The position numbers were made by a program, and so were the translations under genes. The notes beneath the pieces were generated by a model. The model was not told the origin of the DNA. It did not search any database and was given only the letters and a program-made list of their open reading frames with translations. A DNA stretch of 64,000 nt from Boothiomyces macroporosus (Eukaryota; Chytridiomycota; Chytridiomycetes; Rhizophydiales; Terramycetaceae): contig JADGKB010000039.1 of assembly GCA_027604185.1 (NCBI GenBank), positions 47,804 through 111,803 of the forward strand, read 5' to 3'. This document shows positions 1 to 11,520 of the stretch, piece after piece. Numbering within the stretch: the stretch's first letter is position 1; every line of letters begins with the position of its first letter.

Positions 1-1164
1 AGAATTTTCTCATTTGAATACGATAAAGAAAGGCCAGGGAAGCGGAAATTTGTTGTATCGAGAACTAGAGATTTCTGGGATACTTACATTCACCTGGAGA
101 ACAAGCATCACTATGAATTGATAAAGGAAGGTGATCCCTGTAACTTGTATTTCGATTTGGAATATGAATACGAATATAATATGGTTGAGCCCGACTTAGC
201 AACTGCTGTTAACCAAGAAAGCTCCAGCTCGCTCTCCAAAAAAGAATGCTCTGAATCATATTCCAGAGTAGAATGCCAAAAACATACACTTTCAAAAGTG
301 CCGCTTGAACTTGATATTCAAAAATTCATTGATATCCTAGCACTGGAGCTGAAATCAATTGGTGTGGATGACTTTAAACACGTTGATTTGGATTCATCAT
401 CGTCAAAAAAGTACTCCCATCATCTAATAGTCCGAATGAAAAACAAAAAGTTCAAAAATAACCTTCAATGTGGGATATTTGTAACTAATTTCTACAAGAA
501 GCTGTTGGACAATAACCAGTTCATTATCCGTACCAAAGATGATCGTAAAGTATTCATAGATGATGGTGTGTATACAAAGAATCGAAATTTCAGATTGTAC
601 TTGTCTAGTAAAATTGGTAAACATGCAATTCTGAACATGAAAAACGCGAAAGCCACGCTCAAATTATTTTTGGACACGCTCGTTGTTGATGATGAGCCCG
701 CAGAATTGATAGATTATGGAAATAATATAACTAGAACTCCTATATCAAAACCATCAACTATAAATCAATATAATGGGTTGGCCAAATCAGTTTCATCAAC
801 CTACCCAGAAATCGAATACGCAATAATGTCTCATATTAATTACTACAGCACAAACACCGCATATATTAAATCAGTAATTAATCTTGATCAGAAACTTATT
901 ATAGTGATTGGAGGTTCAAGATATTGCCATCGAATACAACGTGAACACAAATCAAACAGTGTCTACTACATTGCAGATTTAGTTTCTAGAACGTTTCATC
1001 AACGTTGCTACGACCCTGATTGTAAAAATTACCGATCACCAGAAGTAAATTACGAGTTGGACGACTACTTTTGTATATCTGATGCGCAGCTATTATCGGC
1101 AGTAGAATCTGTTGATTCATACTTTGAGATGGATGATGATGTATTTTTAAACCTGAACTATTGA
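1..1164 (+). CDS. PRIMPOL: PrimPol-type primase-polymerase (CCDC111 family), 5' end outside window
   Basis: The frame is open from base 1 to a TGA at 1162-1164, so the true start lies upstream and about 387 residues are visible. PrimPol is an archaeo-eukaryotic primase that re-primes stalled replication forks in the nucleus and mitochondria. Seen: the first catalytic block LYFDLEYE near residue 50 (the DxE metal ligands), then DDGVYTKNRNFRLYLSSKIG near residue 190, which matches the family's conserved RNFR block. A C-terminal cysteine/histidine zinc-finger region follows (HQRCYDPDCKNY and a later FC) with an acidic tail ending DVFLNLNY. No intron is needed in the visible part. The acidic tail sits where animal PrimPol carries RPA-binding motifs, but I cannot confirm such a motif. 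The next gene is on the same strand. Family assignment is firm; the protein is incomplete. Confidence 0.9.
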   Translation, partial: RIFSFEYDKERPGKRKFVVSRTRDFWDTYIHLENKHHYELIKEGDPCNLYFDLEYEYEYNMVEPDLATAVNQESSSSLSKKECSESYSRVECQKHTLSKVPLELDIQKFIDILALELKSIGVDDFKHVDLDSSSSKKYSHHLIVRMKNKKFKNNLQCGIFVTNFYKKLLDNNQFIIRTKDDRKVFIDDGVYTKNRNFRLYLSSKIGKHAILNMKNAKATLKLFLDTLVVDDEPAELIDYGNNITRTPISKPSTINQYNGLAKSVSSTYPEIEYAIMSHINYYSTNTAYIKSVINLDQKLIIVIGGSRYCHRIQREHKSNSVYYIADLVSRTFHQRCYDPDCKNYRSPEVNYELDDYFCISDAQLLSAVESVDSYFEMDDDVFLNLNY

Positions 1165-1476
1165 ATATAATTGAAATTGCATTAAATGTGTAACCGAATA
1201 AAAGGTTATTCGAAATGTCATAAGTGTTTCTAGATTCAAGCAAGTTGACTCATCATGTGGATATGGTTTAATTCATCGCTTGAAGGTTTTAATGAGGATA
1301 TAACCGTATTAATAATTTTTTTTATGTATTGGACCATAGGCATTTGGCTAGTCAGATTAAAGGGTTTATTTTCCGCAAATAATCTTTTAATAAGGAAATA
1401 AGAGTTGGGGATAAAAAGGGTGCGGTCTGGCTGTGCGATTTTGTGCTGGTTATTTTTTTACCCAACCGTGTCCAGT
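1165..1476. other. Intergenic stretch between PrimPol and velvet gene A
   Basis: AT-rich, no supported coding sequence. An AATAAA-like polyadenylation signal (gaataaaagg) lies about 30 bases after the PrimPol stop. The rest presumably holds the velvet A promoter. The minus-strand reading frame at 1352-1543 is antisense noise. Confidence 0.5.
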
Positions 1477-2072
1477 ATGAACAACGAATATGCTTTTTCA
1501 ATTCGACAGCAACCAAAGAAAGGCAAGGAAGCTGGACTAACAAAGCCCTATATCAAGAGCTTAATGTAAATCAAAACTAAATTAGTACTCCATTGCTGAT
1601 TCTGCAGTTGGAATTTACGCAGGAAATGAGTAGAGAACAAGTATGGTAGATCTAACTATAGCTAATTCGAATGCGATTCCTTTGCAATATCGTACTGCTG
1701 GGCGAGGACGATATGACTGAGCATACACTAGTCGCCAGTGTCTCTGCGATTAAAAGGTATCAGGAAAACATATTTGGAAAGACGATAGTGGAGGGAATTG
1801 TTCTTAAAGACCCAGAGGACGGCAAGCTCAGAATCTTTTTTATCTTTAATGACCTGTATATAAAGACGCCCGGATTTTACAAATTCCGCTGTCAACTGAT
1901 AGACCTGACTACTCCAGATGTACAGTCCCATGAAATCATTACAGAATCCTTTCAAATTTATCAGCTGAAATCCTTCATAAAAGAAAGCACTTCGACTATG
2001 CTAACAAGAGCATTTGAACTGCAGGGAGTGGAGATGAAGACTAAGCGAAGACAAGCGTCCACCTGGTACTAA
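1477..2072 (+). CDS. Velvet-domain protein A, small single-domain form
   Basis: Velvet factors are fungal DNA-binding or partner proteins that control development and secondary metabolism. The gene has three exons, 1477-1565, 1586-1640 and 1662-2072, separated by introns of 20 and 21 nt, giving 184 aa. Seen: the N-terminal velvet signature FSIRQQPKKGKEAGLTKPY, a middle strand LLILQLEF, and the C-terminal core VVLKDPEDGK-like block followed by IFFIFNDLYIKTPGFYKFRC, which corresponds to the family's 'F.F.DL.vr..G.yrlrf' signature. The velvet domain fills the protein; there is no PEST region or long tail as in VeA. Three paralogues in this window (2327, 4237 and 56097) share the same exon layout. 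The start is the first ATG before the RQQP motif. Which velvet subclass it belongs to is not clear. Confidence 0.85.
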
Positions 2073-2326
2073 ATAAATGTGAAATTATTTAATGTTATAT
2101 AACAATGGCTTGATTGGAACACGGAGCGGGTGAAAACTCCGAGGAACGAAAAAAATTTTCTCGTTGGGAGGCTTCTGCTGAAAATGCAATTTTTGATTCG
2201 GTATTTTTCCACTCAGGACCAAGAGTGAAATAAAGAAGGACTGCAGGGAAAATTTGAAAAAAATACTCATACAACACAAACCACCAACAAGCAATCTATT
2301 CCGCAGGTAAAGGGTTCCGTAGTCAT

Positions 2327-2897
2327 TCAGCATAGCTTTTTATTCAGAGTAATTCCTTGCTTTTCAAAAGATCGCATTAGCATCGTTAGTGATCTGTCTC
2401 TCACAAAAGCCTTGATTCCAAAGATTTCAAATTGCTGGGTTTCTAATTCCACAAGTTTTACAGTTGGCGAGTTAAAGTCAAGTAGCTGGCATTTGAACCG
2501 ATAGCACCCTGGAGTCTTGATGTACAAATTATTGAAAATAAAAAATATCCTCCATTTTCCATCTTCAGGATCTTTGAGGACTACGCCTTCCTGAATGGTG
2601 TCTCCAAATACGTTTTCCTGGTATCTTTTTAAAGCAGCAACACTTCCAACAAGAACATGCTCGGCATTGGAATCTTTGCCATATAGAATTACGTTACATA
2701 GGAACCGCATCTGTTCCAGCTAGATTAGCGCAAGATACCTGAGATTTACGCATATCTTGCTCATGTTCGAGCTGTAAGATTAACATTGGATGTCTACAGT
2801 TAACGTGAGAATACATGTGCGACCTTACGTAAGGTTTGGTCAAGCCTGCCTCCTTTCCTTTTATTGGATGTTGTCGAATCTTGAACGAGTAACTCAT
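2327..2897 (-). CDS. Velvet-domain protein B
   Basis: Convergent with velvet A, 254 bp between their stops. Exons on the minus strand are 2815-2897, 2739-2793 and 2327-2719, with introns of 21 nt (2794-2814) and 19 nt (2720-2738), giving 176 aa. Seen: FKIRQHPIKGKEAGLTKPYV at the N terminus, MLILQLEHEQDM in the middle, and IFFIFNNLYIKTPGCYRFKC in the core, all colinear with velvet A. The 19-nt intron begins GTATC and ends CTAATCTAG. Reading through the first intron stays in frame without a stop (21 nt), but the paralogues show it should be removed. Function by family: fungal velvet regulator, probably acting as a dimer. No extra domains. Confidence 0.85.
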
Positions 2898-4236
2898 TCC
2901 GCGAAATAAAAGAAAACGAAAAAAGGAAAAACCTGTGTTATATGATCAATGATACTGGTATGAAACCAACAAATAACGGTAATTGAGACTGGTGGGTTTG
3001 CGATCCGACTGATTAACTAATACATACAAAGTTCTGCGAGTCAACTCATTTATAAAGATTGGAGGGTACTATATTGCACATGTCATATTTCTTTATAATG
3101 AGATATGACTCTATTATACATTTCCTTAATTACTGCGGATAAATCGTGTTGCATGAAAATTCAGGTACACGGCTGTCAAGCATAATCTCAGTTGACCAGC
3201 GAAAACAAACTGCGATTATTGTTGATTTGAGTCATATTAATCAAAATTAAAACATTTTATTAAATGAAATAAGAAACGTAAAGTTCAATTGACTTTTATG
3301 CAAAGTTAAATTTCTAGAGGTATTTACGGTACAACAATGCTAGACAATGTATAATTGAACCTACTTAAGTTATAACCGAAAGAAATTGATTTGTCTAGAT
3401 GAAAGTGTCAAAATCTTGGTATTTTTGGAATGTTACATAGCAGTACTGGAAACCCCAAATAGGTGGAATAATGTGATCTTTAGGTTGGCATTGAATAGAG
3501 AACAAGCAAATGATTATTTGCATAGGATCAATTGTCATCACATCTACAATTCAATTCCAGGGACTGCAAAACAAACCATTACAGTAAGATCAACATGTGC
3601 CCTATACCTTCAATTATTTTATAGCACTATAGACCACTTCGATTACTCAAGTTTACTGCACCAAGAACCGTTATCTGAATCTAAAGAAATTGCCATTCTA
3701 TACACATAACTACAGTAACAAAATAAACCTCGGCATTTGATTGAGACACCTAATAGTTTATATTTAGTTCAATCCGAAACACTGTTTAATGGGAACAACT
3801 AAACAACTATTGCTTGGTAGATGAAAAGCTGGATGTCACTTGGACGACTTGTTCAACCCCAAAAGTATGCCAAAGTCGCTTTCAAGATCACAGAAACTAA
3901 TGTTTTGGTTGTATTACAAGTGATCTCTTTGGAAACCGATTTCATGTCTTAACGAGAAAAGATCAGTGTTCGAGATTCTTATTGGTAACGAACGGACCCA
4001 GTATTTCTAAAACAAGTAACAACCGGGCGGATGGCAGCATATATCTGTGCGTCTATTATTTCATTACTCTGCAAATTATTGAGCTTGGTATGATCCTTAT
4101 TTTTTAATTTAAAAAACTAACCAAACTGAAAAAAATTTTGTTTGAGCGGAAACTGGTGGGTTTGGTAATTCGTTCCAATACAATATATAAAAATAGTCAA
4201 AAATATATATTAACCATACCGGATGATTACCTTTTT
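2898..4236. other. Gene-poor stretch inside the velvet cluster
   Basis: No gene supported over 1.3 kb. A 107-residue frame at 3386-3709 starts with TTG and has no recognisable domain or splice context. A 13-bp word, actggtgggtttg, occurs at 2988-3000 just upstream of velvet B and again at 4152-4164 just downstream of velvet C. It may be debris of the duplication that made the cluster. Confidence 0.45.
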
Positions 4237-4816
4237 TTAAATTTTGTTTCTTCTGGTTTTGAATTCGATTCCTTGAAGTTCAAAGGATCGCGTCAACATT
4301 GTTGATGTGCTTTCTTTGATATACTCTTTCAGCTTGAATATTTGGAAAGGAGCGGTATCCAATTCATGAAAAGTTACATCGGTAGAATTCAAGTTGATGA
4401 GTTGGCAACGAAAGCGATACTTGCCCGGTGTCTTGATGTATAAATCATTGAATATAAAGAATATTCGCAATTTGCCATCTTCGGGGTCTTTGAGAACTAC
4501 GCCTTGGACGATAGTAGAGCCAAATATGTTTTCCTGGTATCTTTTGACTGCAGACACACTTCCCACAAGCGTATGTTCCATTTGGTTGTCTTCACCAATA
4601 AGAACGATATTACATAGAAAGTTCATTGCTTGAAGCTTTTATAAGAAAGAGACTTACCTTGGATTTGGATAGTTCTTGCTGAAAATCCAATTGTAGGATT
4701 GGCATAGGACATCTAAGGTTAAGCTACACTTACATCTGACTCTTTATATAGGGTTTTGTCAACCCAGCTTCTTTTCCTTTCTTTGGTTGCTGTCTGATAG
4801 TAAATTTAGAAATCAT
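4237..4816 (-). CDS. Velvet-domain protein C
   Basis: Third velvet paralogue, same orientation as velvet B. Exons are 4734-4816, 4658-4712 and 4237-4635; introns are 21 nt (4713-4733) and 22 nt (4636-4657); 178 aa. Seen: FTIRQQPKKGKEAGLTKPYI, then MPILQLDFQQELSKS, then IFFIFNDLYIKTPGKYRFRC. It is closest to velvet A by eye (shared VVLKDPEDGKLR and TSTMLTR motifs) and less like velvet D. The fixed 55-nt second exon is seen in all four genes. Role inferred from family only: fungal transcriptional regulator of development or metabolism. The start ATG at 4816 gives a short leader before the velvet signature. Confidence 0.85.
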
Positions 4817-5713
4817 TTGGAATCAAATTCCTTTGGGATTTTTGGTGGAAAAAAACCCGAAGCACAGTTAGCCTTATTTTGCTGGAATAACCAGTTGCAA
4901 AAAACATGTTGTATATACCAAATAAAACACAATTTGGTGAGAATATTGAAATATAACTGGATGGGCAAGATGGACCATATGTTCCAAATTAGATCCACAT
5001 TACAATTTAGTGATTAGTTGCTTATTGACCGAAAATACCCTGAGCAATTGAAATTAAATGTCAAGCGATATCTGTAGTATTAAATTCCATTCTCCAATGG
5101 AATTGAGTTGAAATTCCAAATCTTAGAAAATTTGCGACCAGAGATTCAATAGAGAAGGTAAATACAACAAAGGCTTATCTGATTCTCAATTGAAAAAATT
5201 ATCCCATGTATGTATCAGGAGATTTATTTTAGTCATCTGTCTGGCCATTGTTCCCCAATCAGTTCAGAAACACCTTTAAGGAAGGAAACGGCGGTCTTTA
5301 CTGTGGTTGAAAAATGGTTCTCGAATCCCTCAGCAAGTGAAATTTAAACAGAGTTGGAAGATAAGAATAATTGATTACCCGAACTGTGATTCAGGACAAA
5401 CCCTTGTATAAAAATCTAAGCGGGAATTGATTGTTTCAATTAATGCGGATTATTCGTTGTTATTCCGACTCGAGTTGTTTGTGGGCCGTGAATACTGCTT
5501 AAATAAGCTGAAATCGGAAGATTCTTGACCAATGCAAATTTCGATTCGCATCAAAAGCCTGTATAATTTGATCAGTTTACAACAAGCAGGTCTTCTGAAA
5601 TATTGTTAGATAAAATGTGTTTTCAAAATGGCTGTTACTGGCCTTGAACTTGGCGATTTACTTGCCCGGATTGCTTTTATATGTGATATAAAACAGAGTT
5701 TATTCTAATGCGG
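4817..5713. other. Intergenic stretch upstream of velvet C
   Basis: Nearly 900 bases with no supported gene. Open frames here (for example 4787-5017) are short and without recognisable motifs. It should contain the velvet C promoter at one end and the 3' flank of the carboxylase gene at the other. No tRNA-like structure was found. Confidence 0.45.
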
Positions 5714-7357
5714 TCATAGCGGGATATTACCATGCTTCTTTTTTGGTTTGCTAATCTTTTTTCTTGCTAGCATTTTCAAATCGCTAATAATTCTATTACG
5801 AGTTTGTGATGGGACAATGATGTCGTCCAAATACCCTTTGATAGCCGCAGGAAGCGGGTTTGAAAACTTGTTTGCGTAATCATTCTCAATCTTGGCTACT
5901 ATTAAAAGCTATTACTTTTATCTTTGACATTTCTAAAAATAATTTCCACAGCTCCTTTAGCTCCCATTACTGCGATCTCACCGGTTGGCCAAGCGTAATT
6001 TGCATCTGCTTTCAAGTGTTTAGAACTATTTTTTAGATAATTATTACCTCATAACATCATACGCTCCTCCATAGGCCTTTCTGGTAATAACAGTAATTTT
6101 TGGGACAGTTGCTTCAGCATATGCGTAAAGCAGTTTTGCACCATTCCTGATAATACCTCCATGTTCTTGCTGCACTCCAGGCAAAAATCCGGGTACATCT
6201 ACCAGGGTTACCAATGGAATATTAAAAGCATCACAAAATCTAACGAATCTCGCTGCTTTTATGGAAGCATTAATATCGAGCGCTCCAGAGAGTTCAAGCG
6301 GCTGATTTGCTATGATTCCTACAGTTGCACCATCAAATCTTGCAAAGCCTGTAATGATATTGGATGCAAAATCAGGCGATAACTCGTAAAAAGTGCTCTT
6401 GTCGACAATCTGTATCAAATTAAGAGTACCTCATGAATAATATACTTCATATCATATGCCTTTGAGGAATCAGTTGGAATAAAATAATCTAATGAGGAGC
6501 ATATTCGATGACTATGTTATTAGAGTGTAATTACGGTGAGTCTTCCGTTGGCTTAACTGGTGCAGGGTCATTATTCGATAGGGGCAAGTAGTTGAAGAAA
6601 TCTCTAATATTTTCCAAGGCTTCTAGCTCATTGTTAAATGCCAAATGGGCTACTCCAGATTTTGTAGTATGTATGTCAGACCCTCCCAATTCTTCATGTG
6701 TAATCAATTCATTTGTAACTCCTTTGATAACCTCTGGTCCTGTTACATACATGTATGATGTGTTTTTTACCATAAATGTAAAATCCATCAATGCCGGTGA
6801 ATAAACCTAGTCTTAACAATAATTACTGCTCCACCAGCACATGGACCCATAATTAATGATATTTGTGGAACAACACCCGATGCCTCGACATTTTTGAGGA
6901 ATATATCCGCAACTCCAGCCAAGGAATCCACTCCTTCTTGAATCCTAGCACCTCCAGAGTCGTTTATCCCAATTACTGGTGCACCAACCTGCATCGCTTG
7001 CTCGATAACTTTGCATAATTTGAATGCATGGGCTTTCGATACACTACCTCCAAAAACAGTTGCGTCTTGAGCATAAACAAACACAAGACGATCATTGATC
7101 TTCCCATACCCAGTAACGATAGAATCGCCATAAATCTTGTTTTCTTCCATTCCAAAATCTGTGCATGTGTGCTGAACAAACGAATTATACTCGACGAATG
7201 AACTTTGATCCAACAGCAAGCTGATTCTTTCTCTCGCCGTGAGCTTCCCTTTCTGGTGTTGCTGTAGCTGTTTCAAATGTCCGCCTCCATTTAGTGTTTG
7301 TAGTTTTAAATTATTCAGTTTTTCCAGTGTGAAGTAACACCGTCGAAAGATTCTCAT
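5714..7357 (-). CDS. PCCB: Propionyl-CoA carboxylase beta chain (carboxyltransferase), mitochondrial
   Basis: The beta subunit transfers CO2 from carboxybiotin to propionyl-CoA, making methylmalonyl-CoA in the mitochondrial matrix. Six exons: 6827-7357, 6535-6806, 6430-6511, 6048-6409, 5916-6025, 5714-5895; introns 20, 23, 20, 22 and 20 nt. Seen in order: a basic N-terminal leader (MRIFRRCYF), [30 protein letters not shown], the oxyanion-forming [32 protein letters not shown] (rebuilt across intron 1), a second set [20 protein letters not shown] and [14 protein letters not shown] (rebuilt across intron 4), and the C-terminal KHGNIPL. These favour PCCB over methylcrotonyl- or acetyl-CoA carboxylase. 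The last intron could be read as 17 or 20 nt; 20 is chosen by analogy. The biotin-bearing alpha subunit is not in the window. Confidence 0.95.
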
Positions 7358-7387
7358 TCAAAAACAAAAAATTAGAATTGATTAAAT

Positions 7388-9708
7388 TTATTTTTGGAGC
7401 ACATCATCCTCGGTTTGGAATTCATCTACTTGGCTAAGATCAATGGGAGTTGGTAATTCTCTTCCGTGTTTCTGCACCCGCTTGTTGTCGATCGAAACTT
7501 CTCTCGCCCTCTTTTTACTTTCTCGCTTGATTTTAGCATTTTCGAGATGAATAGATAATTGCACTTTGTGCAGCTTTCTGCTGTTTAGCGAATCTTCTGG
7601 AATTGTGTTGAGAGTGAGATACTTCCAAACAAATGGAGCCTTTTCATGTAATGGCCCTAAAAGTTCGGGAAACTTGGCAGTCATTAATGCACTGGTTTTG
7701 ATATCTGGACTTTCAAGCTTTGAAAAGATTTCCTTGGCATCCGCATAATCATCGAATACAATTAATGTTTGTACATACTGTAACGCACTTGGATTCCTTA
7801 ATTTGGTATTTTTAATATCCTCCCACAATTTCATTGCCAGTTGCTTATCATTCAAATCTGCTGCCAGCTCCAACATGATACCAACCATGTTAGTGGTAAC
7901 TTTCATGCCATTCTGTACAGCTTCATTCCAAACCTTGGTTGATTCGGCAACATCCTGTACTTTTTTATATGCGACCAATAGTTGCTCATAGGTTTCTGCA
8001 TTTGGTTGCAATTGATTCATTACAAGTTTGTCATAGTATTGCTCTACATGTTCTAGATTGTCTCCTTTTCGCATATTGAACATCTTCATCATATGGTTGA
8101 TAATTGAAACATTCTGAATATCACCAAACTTTTCCATCTCCTCAAACCAAAGCTTACTTTGTTCCAAGTTATTGGTCAAAGAGAGCATGTCCGTGAATAA
8201 TTGGATTGTGGTTTCAGCTAGTGGTAGCCTGCAAGCACGTAAATCATTCAAATATTGAAATGCTTTCTTCCAGTTTGGGTTTGGTTCTTGAGAGATATGC
8301 TGATCCAAGTAGGCTTTGATTAATCTATTGAAGATTTTAACTGTCGGTTTGATTTTAGATTGAACCATTTCTTTAATGACCTCCTGCGTTCTCATTACGG
8401 ATCCTCTTTGGCAGTGTGCGTCCACTAGGTAATAGTAGTGTTCGGCCGTTGTGTTGAATGCTCTTCTGTTGATTTGCTTGATTAGAGATACCGCACGCGT
8501 ATAGTTCCCTGTTGCAGCAAACATCTTTAGCATATTCATAAATGTCGTTTCGTAGCAGTATTGTAATGATTGTAATATTCGCATTTGATATAAATTAGCC
8601 TTTGCCATAAGATACGGAAGTTTGCTTCTATCAGCGTCAACTAACTCTGCAATCATGTTTACTATACTGTTCATAACATATGGCTCAATTATCACACCAG
8701 CTCTTGTAGTTTCATCATATATCTTATCCACTTGTTCCAAATTTTTGGCTTTGCAGCATTCCAGTAGCTTATTTCTAGCAACTATCTGATCCAGGTTGTA
8801 TTTTTCTTTGATTTGATCTTCCAGCGCCGATAGTCTATCAGGCAGATATTTCGAATAAATTGCATGAAGGTTTCTAAATATCCCCAAACTCCACTCACTG
8901 CCTTCATGCTTGAGCACTTTTAACGTATAATCTAACGTTGATTGATTGAAATTATCTAAAATACCTTGCAGGATCTGGGTAGCAGTAGATACACCTACAG
9001 TTAGCATTGGTTACCTAACAGAACACTGTTGTTTTTCATGTTTTTCAAAATAATTTGGACACTCTGGAGATCTTGTTTTTTCAAATATGCTTGTATAAAG
9101 TAATAACTGGTAATTGCTAAATCATTCGGTAGTTGGTAATACCTTTGCGCATCATCAACATTGCCATTTTCAAGCAAACCCAAAATAAAATACACATTAT
9201 GGCCACGCTCAACCTTAATCTGGTCTTTTTGCATCCGTTCAATAAACTGGTCCACCTGCTCTCTGTTTGTAAAAGTATGCTGTGCAGCCCTTGCCAAGCT
9301 AATGTATGCAAATGGAGTAGGAGCATTGTATTCCCGCAGTTTATTGAAAACTAGTTCTGTTCGAAATAGCCTTGTCTCTGGGTGCAATATTTTGGAACAA
9401 GACATTTTGTTCATCAAGTTGAGTAATCGGCCTGCATCAAACTTGTGCCCTTTGATAGTTGTAAAAAGATGAAATAATTTGAAATGATCATCAATGGTTT
9501 TGTTGAACAAGTCAATATCCGCTTTATGATCCCTTTCCTCCGTGATTTTAGGTAATGCAGTGATTTTATCCGTTTCTGGAAAGTCGTCGCACAACCTGAA
9601 ATTCTGAGCCATCTGCTCCTTTAGCTTCTTTTTTTGTACTTTAAGCTGCCACTTTGGCTGATCGGTTTTTGTAGAAACCCTCCTTACAATAGACCGACAC
9701 TTTAACAT
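7388..9708 (-). CDS. Pentatricopeptide-repeat (PPR) protein, probably mitochondrial
   Basis: Two exons, 9015-9708 and 7388-8994, joined by a 20-nt intron (8995-9014) that restores a continuous 766-aa protein. The ATG at 9708 gives a basic leader, MLKCRSIVRRVSTKTDQP, typical of mitochondrial import; the frame extends upstream but has no earlier ATG. The body is helical with repeated PPR-like units such as TTAEHYYYLVDAHCQRGSVM, then VKIFNRLIKAYL and NAETYEQLLVAYKKVQDVAE. A basic C-terminal stretch (KIKRESKKRAREVS) could contact RNA. PPR proteins bind organellar RNA to control its stability or translation; the target cannot be told from sequence. It lies 30 bp downstream of PCCB's start and 32 bp from the hydrolase gene on the same strand. 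Confidence 0.75.
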
Positions 9709-9740
9709 TTCCAATCGAAAAAATTCAAAAAGAAAAAAAA

Positions 9741-10749
9741 TTACAACCACTGTTTATTGCCCCTTTGGAAAATTTCCAGCATTTCCTTGATGGTTTCGTT
9801 TCGCCCTTCCATAATAATTGCGTGACCTTTACCTGGTACAATAACGGATTTGCAATCCAAGTATTTGGCGAGATGGCGACTGCTGTCAGGATCAATTAAT
9901 TTATCCTCTTCGGCACCGATTACCACAATATCTGGGATGAGCTTTCCTATTTCTTGCAATCTGCTATCTTCAACATTATGAGTCCTCAATGCGGCGCTTT
10001 GGCCAAAGATCGTGTAGATATTCGGTCTATGGTTTCCAGCGATTCCTTCAAGTTGCTTAGTCAACGCTTCCTTGTTTGTAATTCCTTCTTCATTTACATC
10101 ATTCAAAAACTCGTTATCGGAAAAGCAAATCTCGATAAAGGCTACGTTAGAATATTGTACTTTCAATAATGTTGTGTCCAGGGCGATATTTGAGTAACTG
10201 TTTCTCTGTATGCCAATGGTACTTTGGCGGTTTCCTGAATTTGGCGGCAGTGACAAGCAAAGTCATTGATTTAAATCGAGAAGGTAAAAGATACGCCAAT
10301 TCCAAAGATATAAACCCTCCCTGCATTAGCAAAAGCTACCATTGAAATTCCCACAAGATGCACGCTTCTTTCTTTGATCCAGCCAGCGTGTTCCAGGACA
10401 CATTTGATGTCATTCGCCATGCCTTTGGTAGTATATCTAGTCAATTTATTACCTACCTGGCAAAAGAGCCACAAGTACTTTTGCCTATTCCACGGTTGTC
10501 AACTACCAAGAAGCAATATTTACCTGGTAGGTTATCATTAAAATAATTAATGATTGACGCCCATCCTGCCATCGAAGACAACAACCCCATTACAAGGAGG
10601 ATTTTGTCCTTGGATTCATTGCCATGTATCTCATAATTCAGTGAATAGTCCTGAATTGGGCAGTATCCTACTTTGGTTGGAATAGAGCTAAAGTAACCCG
10701 AACCTACAGCAGCTGCATTATCAATATTCTTTACAGATCCAGTTAGCAT
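9741..10749 (-). CDS. Alpha/beta hydrolase fold protein
   Basis: Four exons: 10457-10749, 10340-10436, 10161-10320 and 9741-10141; introns of 20, 19 and 19 nt; 316 aa. Splicing is supported by the fold's motifs: KILLVMGLLSSMAGW (HG-like oxyanion strand), VVDNRGIGKS, then the nucleophile elbow GISMGG, which is created exactly by removing the 19-nt intron at 10321-10339. The acid is likely the Asp in VIGAEEDKLIDP and the base the His in VPGKGHAIIMEG. Substrate is unknown; the architecture matches small esterase, lipase or epoxide-hydrolase-like cytosolic enzymes. No signal peptide or transmembrane segment. The 3' end almost touches the start of the PPR gene. Confident as an active hydrolase, not as to its reaction. 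Confidence 0.88.
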
Positions 10750-11520
10750 TTGAGACGAAAAGATTAGCTTTGCAAGATTTTATACTATGCGGCCGTTTCT
10801 GTTCGTGTGATTGAAATTTGGCCGAAAGCTGATTCAAATCAAACAATTAATTGCAATTAAAATTAATTACTAGTTTACTGTCTAATGTGGAACCGTGACT
10901 TACACAGTCAATTACCATTATATTAATGAAAACATATTAGACAACACTCGGCAATCGCTCCACAAACATACAATACCTCGCAACATGGTCTCACACATTC
11001 CATCACTACATTACAATTATTGCAACATGCGCTGCATTTCCTATGTTAAAACACGCGCACCCTTCAGAACGTTCAGGATGTTTGGATATCGTTGCTGGCC
11101 CCAGGTTATTTGCAGTTTGATAACCTAAACTATTGGAATTTTCCTGTGGACCTAATTTATTATTTGCTGGACTCAAGTCTGTGGTCATTATTGGATTTGT
11201 TTTTGCGATTGACATTCAACGTGAATATTAATTACGTGATTTTCAGAGTACAGCGACATAGGAAGGCATTAGAAATGTTAAACAGTAGAATCTGCACGCT
11301 TCAACAGTTACTATACTCAGTTGGTGCTTAGGTATACATCCTTCCAAAGGCTATCTGACCAGGTAGATTGTTGTTTTAGAGAATATAAGTGTACTCAAAT
11401 CTGAATACTGAACGCTGTATCTACTAAATCTAACGCTGTAGGAATTATGCGGCAATCAAGCCTGAAATAAAAACGCCCACCAAAAATCGAGTTTATTTTG
11501 GGAATCCCAGTCATCGTTGT
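10750..11520. other. Intergenic stretch upstream of the hydrolase
   Basis: About 770 bases with no supported gene. Several open frames of 60-80 residues occur on both strands but none has domain content, codon pattern or intron support. Probably the hydrolase promoter and the 3' flank of the small CYSTM-like gene. Confidence 0.4.

Noticed and set aside
3386..3709. A 107-residue frame between velvet B and C
   Set aside because: Starts with TTG, has no ATG near its start, no domain, and no splice context linking it to another exon.
5300..5340. A tRNA T-loop-like ggttctcgaatcc
   Set aside because: It has two extra bases within the loop and no matching acceptor, D or anticodon arms upstream.
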